Notes: generated by a model not told the origin, from the sequence alone. A DNA stretch of 5,779 nucleotides from Chloroflexota bacterium (GCA_018830745.1 JAHJRU010000047.1:1-5779), one strand, 5' to 3'. Positions 1 through 5,779 are shown, counted from the stretch's first letter. Translations and numbers: made by a program.

Positions 1-155
1 AATGACAAACCGGGGTCATATTTTTCATATATATAGATTAGGACGTCCAACACACTGTGCCCCTCATAAGGAACCTCATAGGTATCATATCGCGGCTCTT
101 TATCCACGGCAGGGTCAAACTTAAATATTTTTACCTTGGCTAATCCATTATCCAT
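1..155 (-). CDS. SdhB/FrdB-like iron-sulfur subunit, N-terminal 51 residues (runs off left edge)
   Basis: Partial gene on the minus strand; only the first 51 codons lie inside the window. The peptide begins MDNGLAKVKIFKFDP and continues with a YDTYEVPYEG stretch, then SVLDVLIYIYEKYDPGLS. This is the pattern of the N-terminal ferredoxin-like domain of succinate dehydrogenase/fumarate reductase iron-sulfur subunits: a basic beta strand with 'FDP', an acidic linker, 'Y.VP', 'VLD.L.YI' and 'DP.L'. In that family the cysteines for the 2Fe-2S cluster, then the 3Fe-4S/4Fe-4S domain, follow this point, so they fall outside the window. The ATG follows the flavoprotein stop codon after only two bases, indicating co-transcription and probable translational coupling; a weak GGAAG motif (165-169) inside the upstream gene may serve as ribosome site. 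The protein would carry electrons from the flavoprotein FAD to a membrane or soluble acceptor. Family confidence is good; cluster content and partner are inferred. Confidence 0.82.
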   Translation of the reverse strand, partial: MDNGLAKVKIFKFDPAVDKEPRYDTYEVPYEGHSVLDVLIYIYEKYDPGLS

Positions 156-157
156 CT

Positions 158-1879
158 TCAACTTCCGGTTGCTGGCGGTTTCATATAGGGGAAGGTAACC
201 GGCTCAATGGTAGTTATCACCTTCTCTCCCCTTTTCACCATTATGATGCGCTTGAGCCATTCCGGGTGCTCCTCAGGGAAATCCTCCCTGAAGTGAAGCC
301 CCCGGCTTTCCGTCCGCGTAAGTGCCGCTCTGATGATTAGTTCAGTAATGTCGGTCATATTACGTACCGTTATAGCGCCAGCCCATTCTAGATTGAACTT
401 CTTATTCTTGGCCGATACTGACAGCCTGGTCAAATCCTCTTGCCTTAGTCTCTCAATCTCACTTAAGCCTTTCTCTAATCGCTCCTTGGTTCTTCCTACA
501 AGGCCGGCGTATTCTCCCAGGATATCTTGAATCGCTTGTTTTACCTGGATTGGACTCAATCCCTCTTCTCGTTCCATGGGAACAAGCATATTTCTATATA
601 ACTCATCCACTTGCTCCTCATCTATTCTGGGTATTTCAATCTCACTCGCCCTTCTTGCGGTCTCTCTTCCGGCTATACAGCCCAGAGCCATACACAGCGG
701 GATGCTATTTCCAGCAGTAGTATAGGCTCCTTCTCTACGAGCGGCTATTTCCCCAGCGGCATATAGTCCGTGGATATTTGTCTCACACTTCAAGTTTATG
801 TTACAGCCGCCAAATGAGCAAAGACCTGCCGGAGCTACTTCAACTGCATCGTTATAGATATCAAAACCTACTGCCTCCAACCTTTCCAGCCACTTGACCC
901 CCCCCACTTGATCCAAAAAATTGCGGATAAGGTTAGCTGGCAAGTGTCGTATTGAGAGATATGCCCCTCCATGAGCAGAGCCCCTTCCCTCTTGGACTTC
1001 TCTTTGAATGGCCATTGGGGGTACATTCTTTGCCCCAGTGTACCTCCGCATAAAATCATCACCAACTCCGTTATAAAGAATACCGTTTAGTTCATAACGA
1101 AAGGCGGTGGGCCAAATCTCTCCAACTGTTATCGGGGGCCATATTGCGGTGTAGGCATAAAAGTCAGCAAATTCCATGTCGGCAATCTCTGCGCCGGCAC
1201 GATAAGCCATGGCACTTCCATCACCGGTGGCACAAGGCGAAGTTGTAACCCGGTAGCAACCCATGTGACCGCCAGTGGCCAAGATGGTTGACTTGGCTTT
1301 GAACACATTCAATGAACCTTGCCTGATATCAAGCCCTACCGCGCCTACCACGCTGCCATCAGACTGGAGAAGGTCAACAATCGCTATATCCTCTAATACC
1401 TTTATGTTGCGTCGTCTTATCTCCTTGGTAAGTACCCGCCGATACTCGTGCCCGGCATACTGGCCGGCTCTAGCCAAGGCTGGAACTCTGGGATAGGTTT
1501 CACCCGGCAAGCGCCACATGACAAATTTACCATTCTCCTTACGATACCTTACTCCCCATCGATTAAGCTTTCTAACCAGCGCGGGTATCTCCTTTGTTAA
1601 TGTATAGACTAGTTCTTGGTCATTTAAAAAGCGGCCTGCCTTTATCGTGTCTTGGGCATGGATTTCAGGGCTATCTGGGGGATACAAGGCAGCTTGAAGG
1701 CCATAACCGGCCATCCACGTAGCAGCACCGTCCTGGCCAAGGAGTCCTTTAGTAATAAGTGTAACATCGGCACCGAGGTCGTTAGCTTCAATTGCGGCAA
1801 ATATACCGGCTATCCCGGCACCGATAACCAGGACATCTGCTTTGACTACCGAATCATCTGTAACTGGTCTCTTTTGCAT
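158..1879 (-). CDS. FAD-dependent oxidoreductase, SdhA/FrdA flavoprotein family, altered active site
   Basis: 573 residues, close to the usual length of fumarate reductase/succinate dehydrogenase flavoproteins. Residues 14-45 form the FAD Rossmann fold with GAGIAG at 20-25. Residues 196-240 hold the ATGG and TGDG...AYRAGAEIADMEF segments, about 240-350 is the capping domain, GLYAAGE at 371-377 is the second FAD contact, and the helical C-terminal domain ends with the family signature RTESRGLHFREDFPE at 522-536. Covalent FAD is unlikely because the usual SHT..AQGG histidine is absent (LLGQDGAATWMAGYG). The classical catalytic residues are replaced: the HPTG position reads YAYT, the GPRD arginine aligns with K284, the AHYTMGG histidine with L353 and the NRLGSNS arginine with T387. 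The iron-sulfur partner follows after two bases. No signal peptide or membrane span is visible, so it is probably cytoplasmic-side. The ATG has only a weak AAGAAG nine bases upstream. AprA-like or other non-fumarate members of the superfamily are the alternatives; the substrate is unknown. Confidence 0.9.
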   Translation of the reverse strand: MQKRPVTDDSVVKADVLVIGAGIAGIFAAIEANDLGADVTLITKGLLGQDGAATWMAGYGLQAALYPPDSPEIHAQDTIKAGRFLNDQELVYTLTKEIPALVRKLNRWGVRYRKENGKFVMWRLPGETYPRVPALARAGQYAGHEYRRVLTKEIRRRNIKVLEDIAIVDLLQSDGSVVGAVGLDIRQGSLNVFKAKSTILATGGHMGCYRVTTSPCATGDGSAMAYRAGAEIADMEFADFYAYTAIWPPITVGEIWPTAFRYELNGILYNGVGDDFMRRYTGAKNVPPMAIQREVQEGRGSAHGGAYLSIRHLPANLIRNFLDQVGGVKWLERLEAVGFDIYNDAVEVAPAGLCSFGGCNINLKCETNIHGLYAAGEIAARREGAYTTAGNSIPLCMALGCIAGRETARRASEIEIPRIDEEQVDELYRNMLVPMEREEGLSPIQVKQAIQDILGEYAGLVGRTKERLEKGLSEIERLRQEDLTRLSVSAKNKKFNLEWAGAITVRNMTDITELIIRAALTRTESRGLHFREDFPEEHPEWLKRIIMVKRGEKVITTIEPVTFPYMKPPATGS

Positions 1880-2073
1880 ATGCCATATCTTCTTGACAGT
1901 CCTGTGCCTTCAATGAATGGGGGGGCACTTCAGCAGGACAATCCCCTCGCCTTAAAACGAGTCGGTTCGATAAATTTGCATAGTTTAACGAGCTTAAACG
2001 TTTGATAATAACATTTGCCTTTAAGGCTAGCGTTTGTGTCACCGCTGTCATTTGGAAACCTAATTTAAACTAT
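1880..2073. other. Non-coding leader upstream of the flavoprotein gene
   Basis: About 190 bases between the flavoprotein start and the inserted IS remnant. I see no credible gene: a 65-codon minus-strand frame here (2051-1854) has no convincing ribosome site, overlaps the flavoprotein start in another frame and resembles nothing I know. The stretch contains the inverted repeat described separately and should include the leader of the flavoprotein mRNA. I found no minus-strand promoter with good boxes at both -35 and -10. Confidence 0.5.
1983..1999. promoter_or_regulatory. Inverted repeat GTTTAA-N5-TTAAAC, possible operator
   Basis: A perfect 6-base inverted repeat (GTTTAA, five-base spacer CGAGC, TTAAAC) lies about 105-120 bases upstream of the flavoprotein start. 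It overlaps a second palindrome, AAACGTTT, at 1996-2003. The size and AT-rich arms fit a dimeric regulator site, but a 12-base match in AT-rich intergenic DNA can arise by chance and no regulator gene is in view. Confidence 0.2.
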
Positions 2074-2098
2074 TGACCTGCCCCGATTAATTGGTCCA
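2074..2098. repeat. Putative terminal inverted repeat of the IS3-family remnant
   Basis: The 25 bases start TGACCTGCCCC and end GGTCCA. They begin 29 bases beyond the transposase stop, where an IS3-family right end is expected, and start with TG. The C-rich TGACCTGCCCC end resembles ends I recall from the IS407/IS51-like group, from memory only. No partner copy is present in the window. Confidence 0.55.
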
Positions 2099-2102
2099 CC
2101 TT

Positions 2103-2447
2103 TTAAGTTAGTATTTTCGCCATGACAGCTTCAGGTGCAGGTGGCCGGTAACCCAGCGAGCTATGCGGTCGGATGTGATTATACTCCCTACGCCATTGTT
2201 CAATCAATATCTTCGCTTCTTCAAGTGTGGGGAAGATCTCCCGGTCCAGGAGCTCATCTCATAGCTTACCGTTAAAAGACTCAATATACCCGTTCTCCCA
2301 GGGACTGCCCGGTTCAATGAAGAGTGTTTTCACTCCTAAGCGGTTAAGCCACCTCCTCACTGCCCTAGCTGTGAATTCAGACCCGTTATCTAACCGAATG
2401 CATTCCGTTAGGTACAGAGAAGCTAGCAGCGATTCCTGATCTGTATA
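2103..2447 (-). pseudogene. Truncated IS3-family transposase (OrfB, DDE integrase core), with internal stop
   Basis: Translating the minus strand gives a clear C-terminal half of an IS3 OrfB integrase core. IRLDNGSEF carries the second catalytic Asp (codon 2390-2388), and ENGYIESFNGKL carries the catalytic Glu, with 35 residues between them as in the D-D-35-E family. The end is EYNHIRPHSSLGYRPPAPEA and then a TAA at 2105-2103. A TGA at 2261-2259 interrupts the frame within 'GKL*DELLDREIF', where relatives usually have an arginine codon, so a single C-to-T change is likely. The 5' side is also damaged: before IRLDNG the expected loop (RGVP-like) appears shortened, and a TAA at 2450-2448 closes the frame. 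The first catalytic Asp and the N-terminal region are absent. It is therefore non-functional; the family assignment is secure from the motifs. Confidence 0.9.
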
Positions 2448-2719
2448 TTACGTTAGATTGCCAGCTATGGTAACATTTTAGCGAATTGTTGGCTCATTGA
2501 ACATTTGCTTATTTTGGCACCTCATAGAAAATCGTTCCTTATTCAACTTGATACACTACCAAAAAACCAATGACCTTTACATCTGCCACTTGATCCTGGA
2601 TTTTCTTTTCGACCACGAGCGGCTTACTACGCAAGACCTTGACCGGCTGGTTAGTATGATGTTGACCCTTCGGCAAGAAAAGCTTGCCTACCATGTAGGG
2701 CTTAATTATCCACAGCGCA
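2448..2719. other. Unassigned gap between transporter stop and IS remnant
   Basis: About 270 bases with no recognised gene. The plus strand has a 93-codon open frame from a TTG at 2497 to 2778, which would run across the 3' end of the transporter gene on the other strand. Its middle (LDFLFDHERLTTQDLDRLVSMMLTLRQ) looks like plausible helical protein, but there is no ribosome site and I recognise no family. It may be a decayed gene piece brought in with, or left by, the insertion event. On the minus strand, just after the transporter stop, two overlapping short hairpins occur (2672-2701) without a clean T-run. I do not call a gene or a terminator here. Confidence 0.4.
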
Positions 2720-3964
2720 TCACGATAAGCTTTTCGGATTTTTTACGAAGAAAGTCGTTGCCAGCGCCATCAACATAGCTATAACTCCCATAGTAAAGGC
2801 AGCGCCATAACTGTGGGTAATATCAAATACATAGCCAGCTATAACAGTACCGAGAGCACCACCGATACCCCAGAAAAAGACGGCGGTTCCCAATATTGCT
2901 CCCATATGGCGGAGTCCCAGTGTCTCTCCAATCAGTGCTGGAAACTGGGTTCCGTGCCCACCGTAACCGAAGCCAAAAATAGCCGCAATGAGAAAAAACA
3001 TCCACGGGTGTGTAGCAACTATTAACCCCACAATCATTGACGCCTCAAGGAATATGGAAATCGCCAGGGTCTTTTTTCTCCCAATCCGGTCCGAGACCAT
3101 GCCCAAAAGTATCCTGCCGGCAATACTGCCCCCGGTAACTGCGCTGAGGACAATCGCGGCTACTACTGGAGGCAGCCCTCTCCCTTCGCCGTAGGCAACA
3201 ATATGGGCAATAACCATCTGCAGGCCAAAACCAACGCCAAAAAAAACGCCACAAAGGAGCCAGAACACCCTGGTGCGGACAGCTTCTTTGAGGGTAAAAT
3301 TGATTGATTCAGTGAGGGTTTCGCCTCTTACACTATTTTTTGTATTTATTGTTAACAGTTCCCCGTCATCCGGTGGTCTTTTCTTTAGCATGAATGCGGC
3401 GGCTATTATAAACGTGGAAGCACATGCCATAGCCAGAAAAGTAGGACGCCAACCGTAACCGGAGATCAGCCACTTTGCCACCGGCGCAGCAATTAATGGG
3501 CCAGCGCTGATTCCCGAGCCGATTATGCCTAAAGCCAGACCTCTGCGTTGGTCAAACCATCGTGACACCGTAGTCATGAGGGGACTGTACGTACAGCTCA
3601 TGCCCATACCAATTAGCGCATAGCTGATGTAAAGCTGCCAGATGGCAATGACCTGACTCGTCAATACTAATCCCGAGCCAATGAGGATACCACTGGTCAT
3701 GACGGCTGCCTTGGGCCCGTATCTATCAGCACTCCACCCGGCCAAAACCCCCATACCCGTATAGAAGAAAAGACAGATTGAGTAGGCTGCCGAGATGGCT
3801 GTTGTAGTCCAGCCAAAGGTCTCTCGCCACGGAGTAATAAAAACCCCAAAAGAGTAGCCCGAGCCAAAGGCTATTGTGGTCACCAAAATGGAAGCGGCAA
3901 CTATTATCCAGCCGTAAAACCCGGTTCCCCTGCTTGTCACAGTATCATCGCGGTAAGTTGTCAC
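2720..3964 (-). CDS. Major facilitator superfamily transporter, monocarboxylate/oxalate-formate antiporter-like
   Basis: 414 residues, typical for the major facilitator superfamily. About twelve hydrophobic helices can be placed: six in 17-193, a hydrophilic central loop near 194-230, and six in 234-407. The conserved loop after helix 2 reads GWSADRYGPK (76-85), with its second-half counterpart GMVSDRIGRKK (288-298). A glycine/proline-rich segment GSGISAGPLIAAPVA (149-163) matches the helix-5 motif. The opening FYGWIIVAAS plus GVFITPW...FGW is characteristic of the monocarboxylate / oxalate:formate antiporter-like branch, so the cargo is probably a small organic anion; this is family inference. 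The start codon is GTG; no ATG lies nearby downstream in frame, and the GTG gives a normal short cytoplasmic tail. A second GTG at codon 9 is a possible alternative. It follows the ligase after 23 bases, implying one transcript and a linked role: uptake of the acid the ligase activates. Export cannot be excluded. Confidence 0.88.
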   Translation of the reverse strand: MTTYRDDTVTSRGTGFYGWIIVAASILVTTIAFGSGYSFGVFITPWRETFGWTTTAISAAYSICLFFYTGMGVLAGWSADRYGPKAAVMTSGILIGSGLVLTSQVIAIWQLYISYALIGMGMSCTYSPLMTTVSRWFDQRRGLALGIIGSGISAGPLIAAPVAKWLISGYGWRPTFLAMACASTFIIAAAFMLKKRPPDDGELLTINTKNSVRGETLTESINFTLKEAVRTRVFWLLCGVFFGVGFGLQMVIAHIVAYGEGRGLPPVVAAIVLSAVTGGSIAGRILLGMVSDRIGRKKTLAISIFLEASMIVGLIVATHPWMFFLIAAIFGFGYGGHGTQFPALIGETLGLRHMGAILGTAVFFWGIGGALGTVIAGYVFDITHSYGAAFTMGVIAMLMALATTFFVKNPKSLS

Positions 3965-3987
3965 TTTACCCAGTTTATCCCCAGCCT

Positions 3988-5550
3988 CTACTGCTTCTTC
4001 CGCTTCCCCTCCCAGATGTTCAACAGCCCCACCTTTGACAGCTTATCTCTTTCGGTTCTAGGTATCTCCTTAAGAAAATGTATTGTCTTGGGGATTTTAA
4101 AATCGGGGAGCTTTTTCTTACAGTGCTCAATAAGAGCATCTTCATCTAGTTTCTCGCCTTCCCTGACAACAACAAAGGAGGCAACCTCCTCACCACGTAC
4201 GTCGTCAGGGACGCCAATGGTTGCCACCTCCTGCACCGCGGGATGCTCCATCAGACAGGTAGTTATTTCCATGGGAGCAATATTTACCCCGCCTCTGATA
4301 ATCAAGTCTTTCTTCCTGCCGGTAATATAAACATACCCGTCATCATCAATGTAGCCTAAATCGCCGGTATGCAAACCGTCTTCCGGGAACCGGCTAATTT
4401 CGCCATCTGCTCCCAAGTAGCCTACTGCCCTTGATTTTCCCCTGACCAGTATCTCTCCCTCCTGCCCTCTAGGGAGTTCGTTCCCGTCATCATCAATAAT
4501 TAAAACCTCCTTGTACCGACAAGGCAAACCAATAGAACCAATCTTTCTTTTCTCCGGATAATTGAGATTAACCGGGTCATTCATGCAGATTACCCCGCCT
4601 TCGCTGCTACCGGCTAACTGATTAATGAGAATACCATACTTTTCCTCAAACCTTAATAGATTCTTTACCATTAAAGGGGCGGTGCTGCTAGTTATAAATC
4701 GCAGAGAAGGGACATCTTTCTTATGCAAAGGAACTTCCTCTTCAAGCAGCATGTTCAGGGTGGCAGGTACGCCAACGCATATGGTAATATTATTATCCTT
4801 CAGCCATGAGGGGAAGCGTGTGCGGGAAAATTTTCTCGCCAATACAAGAGTAGCGCCTGTCATCAAGCTTGGCAGAATAGTCAGGCATTGAGGAGAAGCC
4901 CAGCTGTAAGCCCGGTATTCCAAAATGACGTCTCGTTCTGTAAGGTGCATCCTGTCCACGGTGTCCAGCGGGATGTAATAGACAGCCTCGCGAGTCCATA
5001 TCACGATCTTCGGTATCGCAGTAGTCCCCGAAGTAAAAACCAGCGTGGCAGGGTCATCCTTGGTGCCCACCGGAGAATCAAACTCGGAACTATAGTTCTC
5101 CAGTGTCTTAAACAATCCGTCATCTGGCTCATTTGCCATACCCAGGTCGCCGTAAGGCATCCATAGTCCCGCCTGGTATCTGTCTTGGTCGAATGTTAGC
5201 TCCTTGTTATAGATAACTATCCTTGGTTTAGCCAGGTCAAGCAAGCGGTAAACATTCTCTTTGCTTTCTTCAACGTTTATCGGACCAACAACAGCTCCGT
5301 AATTTAATATACCAAAGTAGATTAGCAGGGCCTCTACCGAGTTTTCTCCAATGAGAGCTATCTTGTCTCCTGCGGTTATCCCCTTATCCTTTAGTAAATT
5401 GGCGGCTTTGTTACACCAATGACGTGTTTGCTCAAAGGTGATGTTTTTACCCTGGTCCAGGCTCTCGATATAAACCTTGTTAGGGTAACGTTCAGCCATA
5501 TCCCTTAGAATGCTATTTATGTCTCTATATGCTGGTTCGCTCTGTTTCAT
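3988..5550 (-). CDS. AMP-forming acyl-CoA ligase (ANL superfamily)
   Basis: 520 residues, normal for an acyl-CoA synthetase. Such enzymes activate a carboxylic acid with ATP to an acyl-adenylate and then transfer it to CoA. Visible core motifs, in order: the phosphate loop VFTSGTTAIPK (171-181), QLAGSSEG (311-318) at the A5 position, HTGDLGYID (394-402) with the ribose-binding Asp397, hinge region GRKKDLIIRGGVNIAP (411-426), and the C-terminal PRTERDK (497-503), whose K503 is the adenylation lysine. The order and spacing are complete, so it should be active. Two deviations stand out: the loop has Ala-Ile where Gly-x is usual before PK, and A5 reads AGSSE instead of YG.TE. No signal peptide is seen; it is cytosolic. 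The ATG is preceded by a strong AGGAGGG. It is the first gene of the leftward cluster. The acid substrate cannot be read from the sequence; CaiC-like and medium/long-chain ligases are relatives. Confidence 0.9.
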   Translation of the reverse strand: MKQSEPAYRDINSILRDMAERYPNKVYIESLDQGKNITFEQTRHWCNKAANLLKDKGITAGDKIALIGENSVEALLIYFGILNYGAVVGPINVEESKENVYRLLDLAKPRIVIYNKELTFDQDRYQAGLWMPYGDLGMANEPDDGLFKTLENYSSEFDSPVGTKDDPATLVFTSGTTAIPKIVIWTREAVYYIPLDTVDRMHLTERDVILEYRAYSWASPQCLTILPSLMTGATLVLARKFSRTRFPSWLKDNNITICVGVPATLNMLLEEEVPLHKKDVPSLRFITSSTAPLMVKNLLRFEEKYGILINQLAGSSEGGVICMNDPVNLNYPEKRKIGSIGLPCRYKEVLIIDDDGNELPRGQEGEILVRGKSRAVGYLGADGEISRFPEDGLHTGDLGYIDDDGYVYITGRKKDLIIRGGVNIAPMEITTCLMEHPAVQEVATIGVPDDVRGEEVASFVVVREGEKLDEDALIEHCKKKLPDFKIPKTIHFLKEIPRTERDKLSKVGLLNIWEGKRKKQ

Positions 5551-5554
5551 TAAA

Positions 5555-5561
5555 CCCTCCT
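5555..5561 (-). promoter_or_regulatory. Strong ribosome binding site of the ligase gene
   Basis: On the minus strand AGGAGGG lies four bases before the ATG at 5550-5548. It fixes the start of the ligase. Confidence 0.8.
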
Positions 5562-5608
5562 AATTTCTGGTGGTTTGTCACGGTATTTTCATCCAAAGAG
5601 TAATCAGT

Positions 5609-5637
5609 ATTTTGCTACATCCCGTACAATTTTTCAA
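5609..5637 (-). promoter_or_regulatory. Candidate sigma-70-type promoter for the leftward ligase-transporter transcript
   Basis: Minus strand: TTGAAA (5637-5632, five of six to TTGACA), 17-base spacer, then CAAAAT (5614-5609, four of six to TATAAT). The start of transcription would fall near 5602, leaving a leader of about 50 bases before the ligase ATG. Position and spacing are ideal; the -10 match is modest. Confidence 0.45.
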
Positions 5638-5656
5638 GGTGTTCACGGAATAATAC

Positions 5657-5686
5657 TTGACGGTAGCTACTCCTTGAGTTTAATAT
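5657..5686 (+). promoter_or_regulatory. Candidate sigma-70-type promoter for the rightward gene
   Basis: Plus strand: TTGACG (5657-5662, five of six), 18-base spacer, then TAATAT (5681-5686, four of six). Transcription would begin near 5693, about 55 bases before the ATG at 5748. The -35 boxes of this and the opposite promoter are only about 20 bases apart, so the two transcripts diverge back to back. Confidence 0.5.
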
Positions 5687-5735
5687 TAGAATATTTTGCA
5701 CGCAGGTCAAAGTGAGACCCATCAGCAAAATGGAT

Positions 5736-5743
5736 AAAGGAGG
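5736..5743 (+). promoter_or_regulatory. Strong ribosome binding site of the rightward gene
   Basis: AAAGGAGG, four bases before the ATG at 5748. It favours this ATG over the in-frame ATG at 5730, which lies upstream of the site and has no ribosome site of its own. Confidence 0.8.
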
Positions 5744-5747
5744 TTTT

Positions 5748-5779
5748 ATGGCAAGGGAAGACCAGATAGTAAGTTTACG
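5748..5779 (+). CDS. Start of a divergent gene, first 10 codons only (runs off right edge)
   Basis: An ATG with an excellent upstream AAAGGAGG and a plausible promoter opens a frame reading MAREDQIVSL before the window ends. Ten residues are too few to identify a family. It is divergently transcribed from the ligase-transporter genes and shares their control region, so it may be a regulator or another enzyme of the same pathway; this is positional inference only. Confidence 0.6.
   Translation, partial: MAREDQIVSL

Larger units (their letters stand above)
2074..2447 (-). mobile_element. IS3-family insertion sequence remnant (one end and 3' part of transposase)
   Basis: The element is represented by the last roughly 115 codons of an IS3-type transposase reading on the minus strand, plus a terminal sequence just beyond its stop. 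The outer boundary begins with TG at 2074, as expected for IS3-family ends (5'-TG...CA-3'). The opposite end, the helix-turn-helix orfA and the N-terminal half of the transposase are missing, so this copy cannot move by itself. It lies between the transporter and the flavoprotein genes, in the same orientation as both. Target-site duplication cannot be tested because only one end survives. The right limit of 2447 is set by an in-frame stop, not by a recognised element end. Confidence 0.82.

Noticed and set aside
158..1879. Naming the flavoprotein sdhA, frdA or aprA
   Set aside because: The residues defining fumarate/succinate chemistry are replaced, and the iron-sulfur partner looks SdhB-like, not AprB-like, so no specific name is justified.
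1652..2005. 117-codon plus-strand frame antisense to the flavoprotein start
   Set aside because: Mostly antisense to a well-supported gene, with a composition typical of a shadow frame and no ribosome site.
1854..2051. 65-codon minus-strand frame overlapping the flavoprotein start
   Set aside because: No convincing ribosome site, unlike any family I know, and it overlaps the start of a secure gene in another frame.
2227..2439. 70-codon plus-strand frame
   Set aside because: It is the antisense shadow of the IS3 transposase remnant, whose motifs read clearly on the minus strand.
5702..5709. GCAGGTCA, identical to the outer 8 bases of the IS terminal sequence on the minus strand, as a possible second IS end
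   Set aside because: Only 8 bases match, the next bases differ, and it is more than 3 kb away with intact genes between; chance is the best explanation.
5730..5732. Alternative in-frame ATG for the rightward gene
   Set aside because: The strong AAAGGAGG lies downstream of it and correctly spaced for the ATG at 5748, so 5748 is preferred.
1..5779. CRISPR arrays, tRNA/rRNA genes, defence or phage systems
   Set aside because: I saw no spaced direct repeats of CRISPR type, no tRNA-like cloverleaf and no defence or phage protein motifs on either strand.

Overview
The window looks like a chromosomal piece of a bacterium, probably an anaerobe. The inference rests on gene content (a fumarate-reductase-like flavoprotein with an iron-sulfur partner, an acyl-CoA ligase and an organic-acid-type transporter) and on a degenerate IS3-type insertion sequence. 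Moderate base composition, short gene spacing and Shine-Dalgarno sites fit a bacterium. I cannot name the taxon from sequence alone; sediment or syntrophic lineages such as Chloroflexota (Dehalococcoidia) or Desulfobacterota-like bacteria are guesses.

Layout. All complete genes lie on the minus strand, so they read from right to left. An AMP-forming acyl-CoA ligase (5550-3988) is followed after 23 bases by a 12-helix major facilitator transporter with a GTG start (3964-2720). Next comes an 840-base gap (2719-1880) holding the broken 3' part of an IS3-family transposase with one terminal inverted repeat, flanked by sequence I do not recognise. Beyond it is a flavoprotein of the succinate dehydrogenase/fumarate reductase family (1879-158), and 2 bases further on the start of an SdhB/FrdB-like iron-sulfur subunit (155 to the left edge). 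At the right end, a 197-base divergent spacer (5551-5747) carries one plausible promoter for each direction, and a plus-strand gene starts at 5748 and leaves the window.

How the genes may work together. The arrangement suggests a catabolic module: the transporter imports a carboxylic acid, the ligase converts it to its CoA thioester, and the flavoprotein with its iron-sulfur partner oxidises (or reduces) the product or a related compound, passing electrons to the membrane pool. By my alignment from memory, the flavoprotein keeps the FAD-binding framework but has lost all four residues that bind and turn over fumarate/succinate in the classical enzymes. Its substrate is therefore probably not succinate or fumarate. 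This is the most interesting point in the window. The IS remnant sits between the two gene pairs, so whether they are still co-transcribed is open.
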